A DNA stretch of 44,426 bases, taken from assembly GCA_016286995.1 (NCBI GenBank), contig JAEEVA010000024.1, forward strand, positions 1-44,426, given 5' to 3'. The notes below the pieces were generated by a model. The model saw only the letters and a program-made list of their open reading frames with translations, did not search any database and had not been told where the DNA came from. The position numbers and the translations under genes are program-made. Origin of the DNA: Prevotella sp. GTDB lineage: Bacteria; Bacteroidota; Bacteroidia; Bacteroidales; Bacteroidaceae. Of this stretch, positions 16,137 through 24,502 are shown piece after piece. Numbering within the stretch: the first letter of the stretch is position 1; every line of letters begins with the position of its first letter.

Positions 16137-17063
16137 ATGAAGACCTACTGGAACACCCAAGGAGGGCTGAGCCAAATCAACGAATGGCAGCCAAATTGTT
16201 GGATACAGGTGACGTGTCCGACAGAAGAAGACCAGCAACTGCTGGAGGAGGAGTATAAGATTCCCGACTATTTCCTCTCCGACATCAGCGATACCGACGA
16301 GCGTGCCCGTTACGAGTATGACGACGGATGGATGCTCATCATCCTGCGTATACCATACGTCAAGGAGGTGCGCTCTCGAACACCGTATACGACGGTGCCG
16401 TTGGGTATCATACACAAGCGCGACGTGACCATCACGGTGTGCTACTACGAGACGAACATGATGATTGATTTCGTCAGCTTCCAGCAGAAGCGCGGCGAGG
16501 GCTTTACCGACTATGTCGACATGATTTTCCGACTGTTCCTCTCGTCGGCCGTGTGGTACCTGAAGCGTCTGAAACAGATATCGATGCTCATCGACAAGGC
16601 CAAGCGCAACCTGGACCGCGAGGTGAACAACGAGTCGCTGATAGGTCTGAGTCGGCTGCAGGACTCGCTGACGTACTTCAACACCAGTATCCGCGGCAAC
16701 GAGACGCTGCTGTCGAAACTGAAATTCAAACTGCAGATTGACGAGTTGGACGCCGACCTCATTGAGGACGTTAACATCGAGATGACGCAGGCCCGCGAGA
16801 CGACGAGCATCTATTCGAACATTCTTGAGTCGACGATGGATACCTACCAGTCGATTATCAATAATAATATGAACACAATCATGCGTACGCTGACCTCGGT
16901 GACCATCATCCTGATGTTGCCTACGTTGGTGGCTTCGTTCTTCGGCATGAACCTTATCAATGGCATGGAGAACAGCCCTGTGGGCTTTGTCGTCGCCATC
17001 ATCATCTCTGTGCTCATATCAGTTGTCTCGCTGCTTGTCTTCCGCCACAAGAGACTGATTTAG
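16137..17063 (+). CDS. corA: CorA family magnesium/cobalt transporter
   Basis: CorA forms a pentameric inner-membrane channel for Mg2+ (also Co2+ or Ni2+). The 308-aa protein has the large cytoplasmic N-terminal domain (residues 1 to about 245, rich in acidic residues such as DISDTDERARYEYDD), then TM1 (about 250-270, ending at the selectivity motif Gly270-Met271-Asn272), an acidic loop (INGMENSP) and TM2 (about 282-302), with a basic end RHKRLI. Length and topology fit the family. It is a single-gene unit with a long structured leader that may control translation. Confidence 0.93.
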   Translation: MKTYWNTQGGLSQINEWQPNCWIQVTCPTEEDQQLLEEEYKIPDYFLSDISDTDERARYEYDDGWMLIILRIPYVKEVRSRTPYTTVPLGIIHKRDVTITVCYYETNMMIDFVSFQQKRGEGFTDYVDMIFRLFLSSAVWYLKRLKQISMLIDKAKRNLDREVNNESLIGLSRLQDSLTYFNTSIRGNETLLSKLKFKLQIDELDADLIEDVNIEMTQARETTSIYSNILESTMDTYQSIINNNMNTIMRTLTSVTIILMLPTLVASFFGMNLINGMENSPVGFVVAIIISVLISVVSLLVFRHKRLI

Positions 17064-17098
17064 AATTGATAATTGACAATTGACAATTGACAATTGAA
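17064..17098. repeat. heptamer tandem repeat, AATTGAC x5
   Basis: AATTGAT, AATTGAC, AATTGAC, AATTGAC, AATTGAA start directly after the corA stop. The word is the reverse complement of the heptamer in front of corA, so corA is bracketed by inverted copies. Confidence 0.85.
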
Positions 17099-17120
17099 CA
17101 TTGAATGGTTAACAAATCAT

Positions 17121-17155
17121 AAAAGTCAAAGGCCAAAGGCCAAAGGTCAAAGAAA
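17121..17155. repeat. heptamer tandem repeat, AAAGGYC x5
   Basis: AAAAGTC, AAAGGCC, AAAGGCC, AAAGGTC, AAAGAAA precede the -7 box TACCTTTG (17162-17169) of the next gene. A looser run of AAATTGT heptamers follows at 17186-17207. Confidence 0.8.
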
Positions 17156-17215
17156 AATGGTTACCTTTGTGGATTGGAAATCGTAAAATTGTAAATTGTC
17201 AAATTGTTAACAACG

Positions 17216-19150
17216 ATGATGGACTCTCAAGAAAAAGCTCCCATCGAGGAGCAGACCCTAGAACAAAGCGTTCTTCAGACTGAAGAACAGAGCGTGGAAA
17301 GCAACGTGGAAACCGCTACAGAGCAGCCTCAGGAAACTGAGCAGCCCCTGGAAGCCGAACAGCCCCAGAAGGCTGAGGAATCTCAGGAGGCCGAACAGCC
17401 CAAGGCAGAGGAAACTCAGGAAGCTGAGCCGGTTGAGCGTAAGCAGTATCAGACGAAGAAGGAAGTGTTGGAGCGCGTGCGTGAGATAGCGCACGGCGAG
17501 GAGCCTTTCCAGAAGGAGGAGGTGGACTACCTGAAGACGGCCTTCTATAAGCTGCATATTGCTGAGCGCGAGGCAAAGCTGAAGGAATACATTGACGGCG
17601 GCGGCGATCCCGAACAGTATAAAATCACGCCTGATGAAGAAGAGGAGGCTTTCAAGGCTGAGATGGTCATCATCAAGGAAAAGCGCCAGCAACTGTTCCG
17701 CGAACAGGAGCAGGAGAAGCAGGAGAACCTGCAAAAGAAACTGGCCATCATCGAGAAGATTAAGACAATGATTACCTCGCCCGAGGAGGCCAATAAGACC
17801 TTCAAGGAGTTCAAGGCACTGCAGGATGAGTGGCGCGAAATCAAGAACGTCCCCGCTGAAAAGGCCAATGAGCTGTGGCGTAACTACCAGCTGTATGTCG
17901 AGCAGTTCTATGATTTGCTGAAGCTGAACAGTGAGGCCCGCGAGTACGACTTCAAGAAGAACCTCGAACTGAAGACCAAACTCTGTGAGGCTGCTGAGAA
18001 ACTGGCCGATGAGCCTGACGTCATCAGCGCCTTCCACCAGTTGCAGAAGTTGCATCAGGAGTATCGTGAGATTGGTCCCGTCAACAAGGAGCTGCGTGAG
18101 GAGATATGGCAGCGCTTCAAGGCTGCTTCGACGGTCATCAACAAGCGCCACCAGCAGCACTACGACGGTCTGCGTGCCAAGGAAGAAGAGAACCTGGCAC
18201 GTAAGACGGAGCTCTGCGAGAAGGTGGAGGCTATCATAGCCGAAGAAAACAAGAATACAGGCGATTGGGAACGTCATACCAAGGAAATCCTGGAAATCCA
18301 GGAACAATGGCGCGGCATCGGCTTCGCTCCGAAGGTGATGAACGTCAAAATTTTTGAGCGCTTCCGTGCTGCTTGCGATAAGTTCTTTGCCAGCAAGACC
18401 GAGTTCTTCCGCTCGCTGAAGGACAGCTACAAGGAGAATGCCGATAAGAAGCGTGCCCTCATCGAGAAAGCCAAGGCCTTGCAGGATAGCACTGAGTGGA
18501 AATCGACCAGCGACAAGCTCATCAACCTGCAGAAGGAATGGAGAACCATCGGTATGGTTCCCAAGAAACTTGGTGACCAGCTGTGGGAAGAGTTCCTTGG
18601 CGCTTGCAATAAGTTCTTTGAGGCTCGCAATGCCGCCGGTGCCGGCACACGCAACGAAGAGCGTGAGAACCTGGCTAAGAAGCGCGACGTCATCGAACAG
18701 CTGAAGGCTGCTGCTGCCGAGGCTGGCGAGGGCTTGCAGGAGAAGGTACAGAAGCTGGTGGAGCAGTATCAGGCCATCGGTCACGTGCCGTTCAAGGAGA
18801 AGGACAAGCTGTATGAGGAATACCATGCCGTTCTCGACAAGCTCTACAAAGACCTGAACATCTCTGTGGCCAAGCGCCGTCTGTCGAAGTTCAAGGACAA
18901 CCTGAAGCAGGTGGCTGAGCGGGGTGGCGACGCCCTCGACAACGAGCGTGCCCGTCTGATGCGCCAGTACGAACAGCTGAAGCAGGAGGTACAGACCTAC
19001 GAGAACAACCTCGGATTCCTCAATGCATCGTCAAAGAAGGGCAACTCGCTGATTGACGAGATGAACCGCAAGGTGCAGAAGCTTCGTGACGAAGTTCAGT
19101 TGGTACGCGACAAAATCAAGGCTATCGATGCCGAAAACGCAGGTAAGTGA
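17216..19150 (+). CDS. DUF349 domain-containing coiled-coil protein
   Basis: A 644-aa protein made mostly of DUF349 repeats (three-helix units marked by W-R-x-I-G or similar: LQDEWREIKNVP, HQEYREIGPVN, QEQWRGIGFAP, QKEWRTIGMVP, VEQYQAIGHVP). Residues 10-75 are a Glu/Gln/Pro low-complexity tail (EQPQETEQPLEAEQPQ and similar). The rest is long charged helices ending in a coiled coil. There is no signal peptide. DUF349 proteins are cytoplasmic and of uncertain role. The ATG pair at 17216/17219 is preferred to a TTG at 17204. A -7 box TACCTTTG lies at 17162-17169. Confidence 0.85.
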   Translation: MMDSQEKAPIEEQTLEQSVLQTEEQSVESNVETATEQPQETEQPLEAEQPQKAEESQEAEQPKAEETQEAEPVERKQYQTKKEVLERVREIAHGEEPFQKEEVDYLKTAFYKLHIAEREAKLKEYIDGGGDPEQYKITPDEEEEAFKAEMVIIKEKRQQLFREQEQEKQENLQKKLAIIEKIKTMITSPEEANKTFKEFKALQDEWREIKNVPAEKANELWRNYQLYVEQFYDLLKLNSEAREYDFKKNLELKTKLCEAAEKLADEPDVISAFHQLQKLHQEYREIGPVNKELREEIWQRFKAASTVINKRHQQHYDGLRAKEEENLARKTELCEKVEAIIAEENKNTGDWERHTKEILEIQEQWRGIGFAPKVMNVKIFERFRAACDKFFASKTEFFRSLKDSYKENADKKRALIEKAKALQDSTEWKSTSDKLINLQKEWRTIGMVPKKLGDQLWEEFLGACNKFFEARNAAGAGTRNEERENLAKKRDVIEQLKAAAAEAGEGLQEKVQKLVEQYQAIGHVPFKEKDKLYEEYHAVLDKLYKDLNISVAKRRLSKFKDNLKQVAERGGDALDNERARLMRQYEQLKQEVQTYENNLGFLNASSKKGNSLIDEMNRKVQKLRDEVQLVRDKIKAIDAENAGK

Positions 19151-19153
19151 TTG

Positions 19154-19209
19154 TAAGGTTAAAGGTCAAAGGTCTAAGATCTAAGGACTAAGGTTAAGGG
19201 TTAAAGGTC
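19154..19209. repeat. heptamer tandem repeat, WARGGTY-type x8
   Basis: Eight consecutive heptamers (TAAGGTT, AAAGGTC, AAAGGTC, TAAGATC, TAAGGAC, TAAGGTT, AAGGGTT, AAAGGTC) fill the gap and end 7 bases before the next ATG, so the last unit, containing AAAGG, may serve as its ribosome-binding site. Confidence 0.9.
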
Positions 19210-19216
19210 AAAAAAT

Positions 19217-19567
19217 ATGGCACTGAATCTGGATAAGAATCTGAAACGCTATCACTCCATTAAGGAAGTGGCCGAAATGTTCGGACTCAACGAGAGTACG
19301 CTACGCTATTGGGAACAGGAGTTCCCGTTTCTGAAGCCGAAAACGAGTGGTCCGGCCAAGATACGCCAATATCAGGAGAAGGATATCGACCAGATTCGCC
19401 TGATACATAATCTGGTGAAGGTGCGTGGCTTCAAACTGGCGGCTGCCAAGAAGATTATCAACAACAACCGCGATGGAGCCGACCGGCGAGCGGAGGTACT
19501 GACCCGACTGCTCGACATCCGCAACGACTTGCAGGCACTGAAAAAACAAATGGACTACTTAGGGTAG
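19217..19567 (+). CDS. MerR family transcriptional regulator
   Basis: A 116-aa protein with an N-terminal winged helix-turn-helix of MerR type (YHSIKEVAEMFGLNESTLRY, then WEQEFPFLKP, residues about 12-40), the wing with IRQYQEKDIDQIRLIHNL, and a helical C-terminus (RRAEVLTRLLDIRNDLQALK) for dimerisation. There are no effector-domain cysteines, so the signal is unknown. It is the short form found alone in many Bacteroidetes genomes. The final codons form one arm of the terminator at 19545-19577. Confidence 0.9.
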   Translation: MALNLDKNLKRYHSIKEVAEMFGLNESTLRYWEQEFPFLKPKTSGPAKIRQYQEKDIDQIRLIHNLVKVRGFKLAAAKKIINNNRDGADRRAEVLTRLLDIRNDLQALKKQMDYLG

Positions 19568-19577
19568 TCCATTTGTT
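19545..19577. terminator. terminator overlapping the MerR gene end
   Basis: AACAAATGGACTAC (19545-19558) pairs perfectly with GTAGTCCATTTGTT (19564-19577) around a 5-base loop. The left arm encodes the last residues of the MerR protein. A-rich and T-rich flanks let it serve both this gene and the converging pectinesterase gene. Confidence 0.75.
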
Positions 19578-19592
19578 ATAATTAATATGGGG

Positions 19593-20567
19593 TCAGGGCA
19601 CCCAGGTGTCGTTGATGCTGAACACGCGCTCAAGGGTAATCTGCTGAGCCTCCTTCTTGGTGAGCTGACGGCTCCAGGCAACACGCTGGGTGGTGGCGGC
19701 ACCGAGACCATGGTTGTCGTACTCTAAGTAGCGGGCGGTCTGCTCGCGCTCCTTCTGCCAGTTGTGCCAGCCCTCAGGACGTATTTGGATGGGCAGCTCG
19801 CAGTGCATGAAGAGGGTGTAGCCGTAGTCACGCCAGGGACGACCCAGATAGACCTTGGTGACGTGAGGGTCGGCGGTGACGGTGCAACGGTTGAAGATGT
19901 AACCGTAGGGCACGTCCTGAGGTGTGGAAGCGGCAGTGATGTAGGAGTCGGCCTTGCAGTGAATGTGACATTGCTCGAACCATGCCGTGGAGGGGCCGAA
20001 GATAAAGTCGGTGGTGCCCTCGATGTAGCAGGCGTTAAAGTAGAGGCGGGTACGGGCATTGCCGGTGTAGACGGTGTCCTGATGTCCCAGAAACCGACAG
20101 TTCAGGAAGGTGAGACGGTCGCCATTGGTCTGCAGGGCTACGGCCTGTCCCAGTCGGGCGGCGTTGTTCTCGATGGTGAGGTCTTTCAGCGTGATGCTGC
20201 TACCGTCGATGCGCAAGGTGTAGGTGCGGAACGTGCCCATGCCTGTGCCAGTGGCGGGATAGATGATGTTGGCGTGGTCGTCCCAGGTGATAATGGTTTG
20301 GTCGCGGTCTTCGCCACAAAGCTCGATGTTGGTGAGCGACTGGGGAATGATGATTTTCTCCTTATACGTACCTTTCTTTATATATATAACCTTGTGGTAG
20401 TCCATGAAAGCACGGCAGACCTCAATGGCTTCTGACACATTGCGGAACTGACCTGTGCCGTCACGAGCCACGACGATGGTGTCGGGGTTGTCGTAGGGAT
20501 TGGCACCGTATACAGAAAGGATGCAAACGAACATCAAACAGAAAACGAATACTCTTTTCATAAACAT
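19593..20567 (-). CDS. pectinesterase (CE8 family), secreted
   Basis: A 324-aa enzyme expected to remove methyl esters from pectin (homogalacturonan). It has a signal peptide (MKRVFVFCLMFVCILSVYGA, start at 20567 or at the ATG at 20561) and then the right-handed beta-helix of CE8. Catalytic features are in place: Gln141 (GQAVAL), Gln163-Asp164 (GHQDTVY), nucleophile Asp187 (TTDFIFG) and Arg243/Trp245 (LGRPWRDYG). The conserved start GTGQFRNVSEAI and KKGTYKEKI are present. It stands alone, not in a pectin PUL, although the susC/susD pair is a few kb away. Confidence 0.93.
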   Translation of the reverse strand: MFMKRVFVFCLMFVCILSVYGANPYDNPDTIVVARDGTGQFRNVSEAIEVCRAFMDYHKVIYIKKGTYKEKIIIPQSLTNIELCGEDRDQTIITWDDHANIIYPATGTGMGTFRTYTLRIDGSSITLKDLTIENNAARLGQAVALQTNGDRLTFLNCRFLGHQDTVYTGNARTRLYFNACYIEGTTDFIFGPSTAWFEQCHIHCKADSYITAASTPQDVPYGYIFNRCTVTADPHVTKVYLGRPWRDYGYTLFMHCELPIQIRPEGWHNWQKEREQTARYLEYDNHGLGAATTQRVAWSRQLTKKEAQQITLERVFSINDTWVP

Positions 20568-20676
20568 TGAACTTTTAAACAGAAATTAGCCAGATTTTTT
20601 GAGGGAAAGAAATTACCAGAAATTAGCCAGAAATTATTTTTGTTTCCGCCCGCATTTGAGGATTCAAGCATATCAT

Positions 20677-20704
20677 AATTTCTAATTTCTAATTTTTAAT
20701 TTCT
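20677..20704. repeat. heptamer tandem repeat, AATTTCT x4
   Basis: AATTTCT, AATTTCT, AATTTTT, AATTTCT run into the stop codon of the RSH gene. Upstream, at 20581-20635, AGAAATTAGCCAG recurs at a looser spacing. Confidence 0.75.
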
Positions 20705-22988
20705 ACATAATCTGTGTCACTTCCTGAATGCCCTCGATCTTCTTCAGCTCGTCGATGATGGCACGAACGTCGTCGCGGTCGTGGACGCGCAACTCGATGC
20801 TGCCGTCGAAGACTCCCTCTTCAGAACCGATGGTAAGACGGTGGATGTTGACGCTCATCTGAGATGTGATGACGCGTGACACGTCGACCAGGATACCCAT
20901 TCGGTCAATGCCTTGCAAACGAATGGTCGCATCGAAGAACAGCAGTTTGTGCATGTTCCACTTGGCATCGAGGATGCGGTTGCCGAAACTGCTCTTCAAC
21001 TTGTCGGCAACAGGACAGGCACGCTTATGAATCTCGATGTGACGGCGGTTGTCAATGTAGCCGAGGATGTCGTCACCGGGGATGGGGTGGCAGCAGTGCT
21101 TGAACTTGTACTGACCGATATTCTCTTCGGCAATGTAGACGGGCTTCTTGCGGTTGAACTTATCGGGAACGGTGAAAAACTCGCCGCTAACGTTGAGCTG
21201 TTCGACGTTGTCACCGTCTTTCTTGCCACTGCCACGTCCGAGAAACGGCACCAGCTTGCGCCAGCCGAGCTTGCCACTGCCAGAACCCTTGCCGTGGAGC
21301 TCGTCGACATCCTTCTCGCCGAGCAGGACGGTCTTCTTGCCGATGGCAACGAAGAAATCCTCACGGTTGCTGATCTCATGGAAACGGGCCAGCTGGTCGA
21401 CGACGGCCAATGTGTTCTCTATCTCATTCTTCTTCAGGAACTCGTCCAACAGCTCCTCGCCCTTCTTCTGTAGCTCACGGCTGTCGCGGCGCAGCACAGC
21501 CTGTATCTTGGCTTTGGCTTTGGCAGTGGAGACGAAGTTAATCCATGCGGGCTGTACGTGCTGCGACTTCGAGGTGAGAATCTCTACCTGGTCGCCACTC
21601 TCCAGCTTATGGCTGAGCGGTACCAGCTTGTGGTTGACCTTGGCTCCAATACAATGGCTGCCAAGGAAGGTATGGATGGAGAAGGCGAAGTCGAGGGCAG
21701 TACATCCGGTTGGCATGGTCTTGATTTCACCCTTGGGCGTGAAGACGAATATCTCGGATGCAAACAGGTTGAGCTTGATGGCATCGAGGAAATCCATAGC
21801 ATCGGGCTGGGGGTCGTCGAGAATCTCCTTGATGGTGCGCAGCCAGTCGTTCAGCTCGGCCTCGTCCTCGGTATATTCCTCGTCTTCCTCGCCCTCCTTG
21901 TATTTCCAGTGGGCGGCCAGACCCTGTTCGGCTATCTCATCCATGCGGTCAGAGCGTATCTGTACCTCTATCCAGCGTCCCTGCTTGGACATCAGCGTGA
22001 CGTGCAGCGCCTGATAGCCGTTGGCCTTGGGATGGCTGAGCCAGTCGCGCAGACGGTCAGGATGGCTCTTGTAGATTTTCGAGATGGCGACATAGATGTT
22101 GAAGCACTCGTTGATTTCCTCCTCGCGGTTGTTGGGTGTGAAGATGATACGGACAGCCAGGATGTCGTAGATTTCCTCGAAGGTGACATGCTTGTTCTGC
22201 ATCTTCGTCCAAATAGAGTAGGGGGTTTTTACACGCTCTTTGATCTGGTAGTTGATGCCCATCTTCTTCAGCTCCTCCTCGATGGGTGCCGTAAACTGGT
22301 CGAACAGCTCATGGCGCTGAACTTCAGTATTCTTCAGCTTATCCTTAATCTGCTGGAACTGGTCCGGATGCTCGTACTGGAACGAGAGGTTCTCAAGCTC
22401 AGACTTAACCTTATACAATCCCAGGCGGTTGGCCAGTGGAGCATAGATATACAGTGTCTCACCGGCAATCTTATACTGCTTGTTGGCAGGCTGCGACTCC
22501 AGGGTGCGCATGTTGTGCAGACGGTCGCAAATCTTGATGAGGATGACACGGATGTCCTCGCTCATCGTGAGCAGCAGCTTCTTGAAGTTCTCGGCCTGGG
22601 CAGAAGCCTGCTCGCCAAAGATGCCGCCGCTGATCTTCGTCAGTCCGTCGACAATCTGAGCTATCTTCGGACCGAAGATGTTCGACAGGTCCTCGGTGGT
22701 ATAGTCTGTGTCTTCTACGACGTCGTGCAATAGGGCGGCACAGATGCTGGTCGACCCCAGCCCGACCTCTTCGCAGGCTATCTGCGCCACAGCAATGGGG
22801 TGCATGATATATGGCTCGCCAGAGAGTCGGCGGACCCCCTTATGTGCCTGTCGTGCAAAGTTGAATGCCTTTGTGATGATGTCCACCTTCTTGCGGTGGC
22901 GTGACTTCAGATAGCTGTCCAACAGGTGTTGGAAGGCTTCGCTCACCATTTTCTCGTCAGCTTCTTCGCGTCTGATTTCCTCGTCCAT
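20703..22988 (-). CDS. RelA/SpoT homologue (RSH), bifunctional (p)ppGpp enzyme
   Basis: Makes and degrades the alarmone (p)ppGpp. The 761-aa protein contains the HD hydrolase domain with intact His63, His88-Asp89 and Glu92-Asp93 (ALLHDVVEDTDY), so hydrolase activity is expected; the synthetase domain (KTPYSIWTKMQNK, NGYQALHVTL, EVQIRSDRMDEIAEQGLAAH); a TGS domain (IFVFTPKGEIKTMPTGCTAL); a conserved cysteine region (KFKHCCHPIPGDDILGYI); and a C-terminal ACT domain. The ATG at 22988 is preferred to a TTG at 23000 that lies in the heptamer repeat. It is the last gene of parA-parB-DUF5683-transglycosylase-RSH. Confidence 0.95.
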   Translation of the reverse strand: MDEEIRREEADEKMVSEAFQHLLDSYLKSRHRKKVDIITKAFNFARQAHKGVRRLSGEPYIMHPIAVAQIACEEVGLGSTSICAALLHDVVEDTDYTTEDLSNIFGPKIAQIVDGLTKISGGIFGEQASAQAENFKKLLLTMSEDIRVILIKICDRLHNMRTLESQPANKQYKIAGETLYIYAPLANRLGLYKVKSELENLSFQYEHPDQFQQIKDKLKNTEVQRHELFDQFTAPIEEELKKMGINYQIKERVKTPYSIWTKMQNKHVTFEEIYDILAVRIIFTPNNREEEINECFNIYVAISKIYKSHPDRLRDWLSHPKANGYQALHVTLMSKQGRWIEVQIRSDRMDEIAEQGLAAHWKYKEGEEDEEYTEDEAELNDWLRTIKEILDDPQPDAMDFLDAIKLNLFASEIFVFTPKGEIKTMPTGCTALDFAFSIHTFLGSHCIGAKVNHKLVPLSHKLESGDQVEILTSKSQHVQPAWINFVSTAKAKAKIQAVLRRDSRELQKKGEELLDEFLKKNEIENTLAVVDQLARFHEISNREDFFVAIGKKTVLLGEKDVDELHGKGSGSGKLGWRKLVPFLGRGSGKKDGDNVEQLNVSGEFFTVPDKFNRKKPVYIAEENIGQYKFKHCCHPIPGDDILGYIDNRRHIEIHKRACPVADKLKSSFGNRILDAKWNMHKLLFFDATIRLQGIDRMGILVDVSRVITSQMSVNIHRLTIGSEEGVFDGSIELRVHDRDDVRAIIDELKKIEGIQEVTQIM

Positions 22989-22991
22989 ATT

Positions 22992-23047
22992 AATTGTCAA
23001 TTCTCAATTGTCAATTCTCAATTGTCAATTCTCAATTCTCAATTATC
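22992..23047. repeat. heptamer tandem repeat, AATTSTC x8
   Basis: Eight heptamers: AATTGTC and AATTCTC alternate for six units, followed by AATTCTC and AATTATC. The array ends inside the stop codon of the transglycosylase gene and reaches to 3 bases before the RSH ATG, so it must contain the RSH ribosome-binding region. Confidence 0.9.
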
Positions 23048-24482
23048 TCCTCCTTCTTTTCTTTGATGCTGCTTTGCGCTTCTTGGGTGCTGTAGCACGC
23101 TTCTTGCCTGCTCGGGATGAGCGTTTGCTGCTGACGGCACGGCCCTTGTGTTTGCCAGCACGGGCATGTTGCCTGCCGGCACGGGCATTGCGACGGCTGT
23201 AGCGGCCTTTCTTGCCACGGGCATAGCGCTTGCTCTTGTGATAGTAGGTAGGTACGTCATCGTTCACCTCCACCTCGGCACGCTTGGTCAACAACTCGTC
23301 GGCACGGTAGTTATACACCGAATCCTCCAGGTCAAGGAAACGCGTGGTCTCGGTCAGGGGCAGTCGCAGCGACGCCGGTTCGGTGGCGCCTGGCACGATG
23401 TCACGACGGTACATGGGGTTCAGTGAGCGTAGCAGGTCGATGTTCAGTCCTACCACTTCAGCCACCTGTTCCAGATGCATGTTGCGTTTTACCATGACGG
23501 TGTCGGTCTTGGCAGGCAGACGGGTAGTCATGGGGCAGATGTTATGGAGAGAATAGTAGGTCATGATATAGTTGGCTGCAATGAATGCCGGCACGTAGCC
23601 ACGTGTCTCACGAGGCAGGTAGGGATAGATGTGCCAGTAGTCCTTGTTGAGGGACTGGGCATCGCCGTCGGCTGTGTTACGAATAGTCGAGGCGTTGGCA
23701 CGGTGGATGGCTTTGTTGATGTTCTCCGGGCCACAGTTGTAGGCGGCAATGACCAGGTTCCAGTCACCGAAGATGCGATACAGGTCCTTCAGGTAGCGTG
23801 CTGCGGCATATGAGGACTTTACAGGGTCGCGACGCTCGTCGACCAGCGAGTTGACCTGCAGACCGTATTGTTTGCCAGTGCCAATCATGAACTGCCACAG
23901 ACCCGTGGCGCCCACACGGCTGACGGCCTTCGGATTGAGCGCTGACTCGATGATGGGCAGATACTTCAGCTCCAGGGGCAACTGATACATTTCCAGGGCC
24001 TCTTCGAAGATGGGCATATAGAAATTCGAGGCTCCCAGCATGTAGCTGATGCTATGGCGCAGACGGCCACTGTAGCGGTCGATGAATTTCTGTACGACGT
24101 CGTTGTAGGCCATCTCCATCACGGTCGGCAGACGGCTGAGACGCTCGATATACTCTTCCTTGCTGTAGGTGGGATTCACGTCACGCATGTTACAGTCGTT
24201 GTCCTCGCTGAGATAGGTCTGCGACATATACAGGTTGAGCAGCGAGTCGAGGTCGTATGTCATGGCCTCAGGGAATTCAATGACTTCCTCATTGCCCTCT
24301 TGGTCGGTCACCACAATCTCGTCCTCGTCGACAGCAATCACTTCTTCCTCCTCGTCGTCCTCTTCGTCAGTCACAACGACCTGTGCTCCAGCAGTTAACG
24401 GTAAAAGGGTAAAAAGGTAAAAGAGTACCACTCTTACCATTCCTGTCTTCACTTTCCATTCAAATATACTGTTCTTTCTCAT
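23043..24482 (-). CDS. membrane-bound/periplasmic lytic transglycosylase (MltD-like, GH23)
   Basis: Cleaves the glycan strands of peptidoglycan. The 479-aa protein has a signal sequence (the ATG at residue 15 would also fit: MVRVVLFYLFTLLPLTAGAQ), an acidic stretch (about 38-72), and the SLT domain (about 165-300) with catalytic Glu179 (PIIESALNP), GATGLWQFM and AAYNCGPENI. A LysM-like segment follows (KRNMHLEQVAEVVGLNIDLL). The last 65 residues (415-479) are a Lys/Arg/Ala/Ser tail without any acidic residue, ending KKRRRR, which is unusual for this family. Gene order with parAB, DUF5683 and RSH is the common Bacteroidetes arrangement as I recall it. Confidence 0.9.
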   Translation of the reverse strand: MRKNSIFEWKVKTGMVRVVLFYLFTLLPLTAGAQVVVTDEEDDEEEEVIAVDEDEIVVTDQEGNEEVIEFPEAMTYDLDSLLNLYMSQTYLSEDNDCNMRDVNPTYSKEEYIERLSRLPTVMEMAYNDVVQKFIDRYSGRLRHSISYMLGASNFYMPIFEEALEMYQLPLELKYLPIIESALNPKAVSRVGATGLWQFMIGTGKQYGLQVNSLVDERRDPVKSSYAAARYLKDLYRIFGDWNLVIAAYNCGPENINKAIHRANASTIRNTADGDAQSLNKDYWHIYPYLPRETRGYVPAFIAANYIMTYYSLHNICPMTTRLPAKTDTVMVKRNMHLEQVAEVVGLNIDLLRSLNPMYRRDIVPGATEPASLRLPLTETTRFLDLEDSVYNYRADELLTKRAEVEVNDDVPTYYHKSKRYARGKKGRYSRRNARAGRQHARAGKHKGRAVSSKRSSRAGKKRATAPKKRKAASKKRRRR

Positions 24483-24502
24483 ATCTTCCCTAACTTCTTA
24501 AT

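Noticed and set aside
17258..18826. 522-codon open frame on the minus strand opposite the DUF349 gene
   Set aside because: The forward frame encodes clear DUF349 repeats. The reverse product is a Leu-rich low-complexity string caused by repeated Glu/Lys/Gln codons on the other strand.
21558..22733. 391-codon plus-strand frame opposite the RSH gene
   Set aside because: RSH domains and catalytic residues are intact on the minus strand; the opposite frame shows no family.
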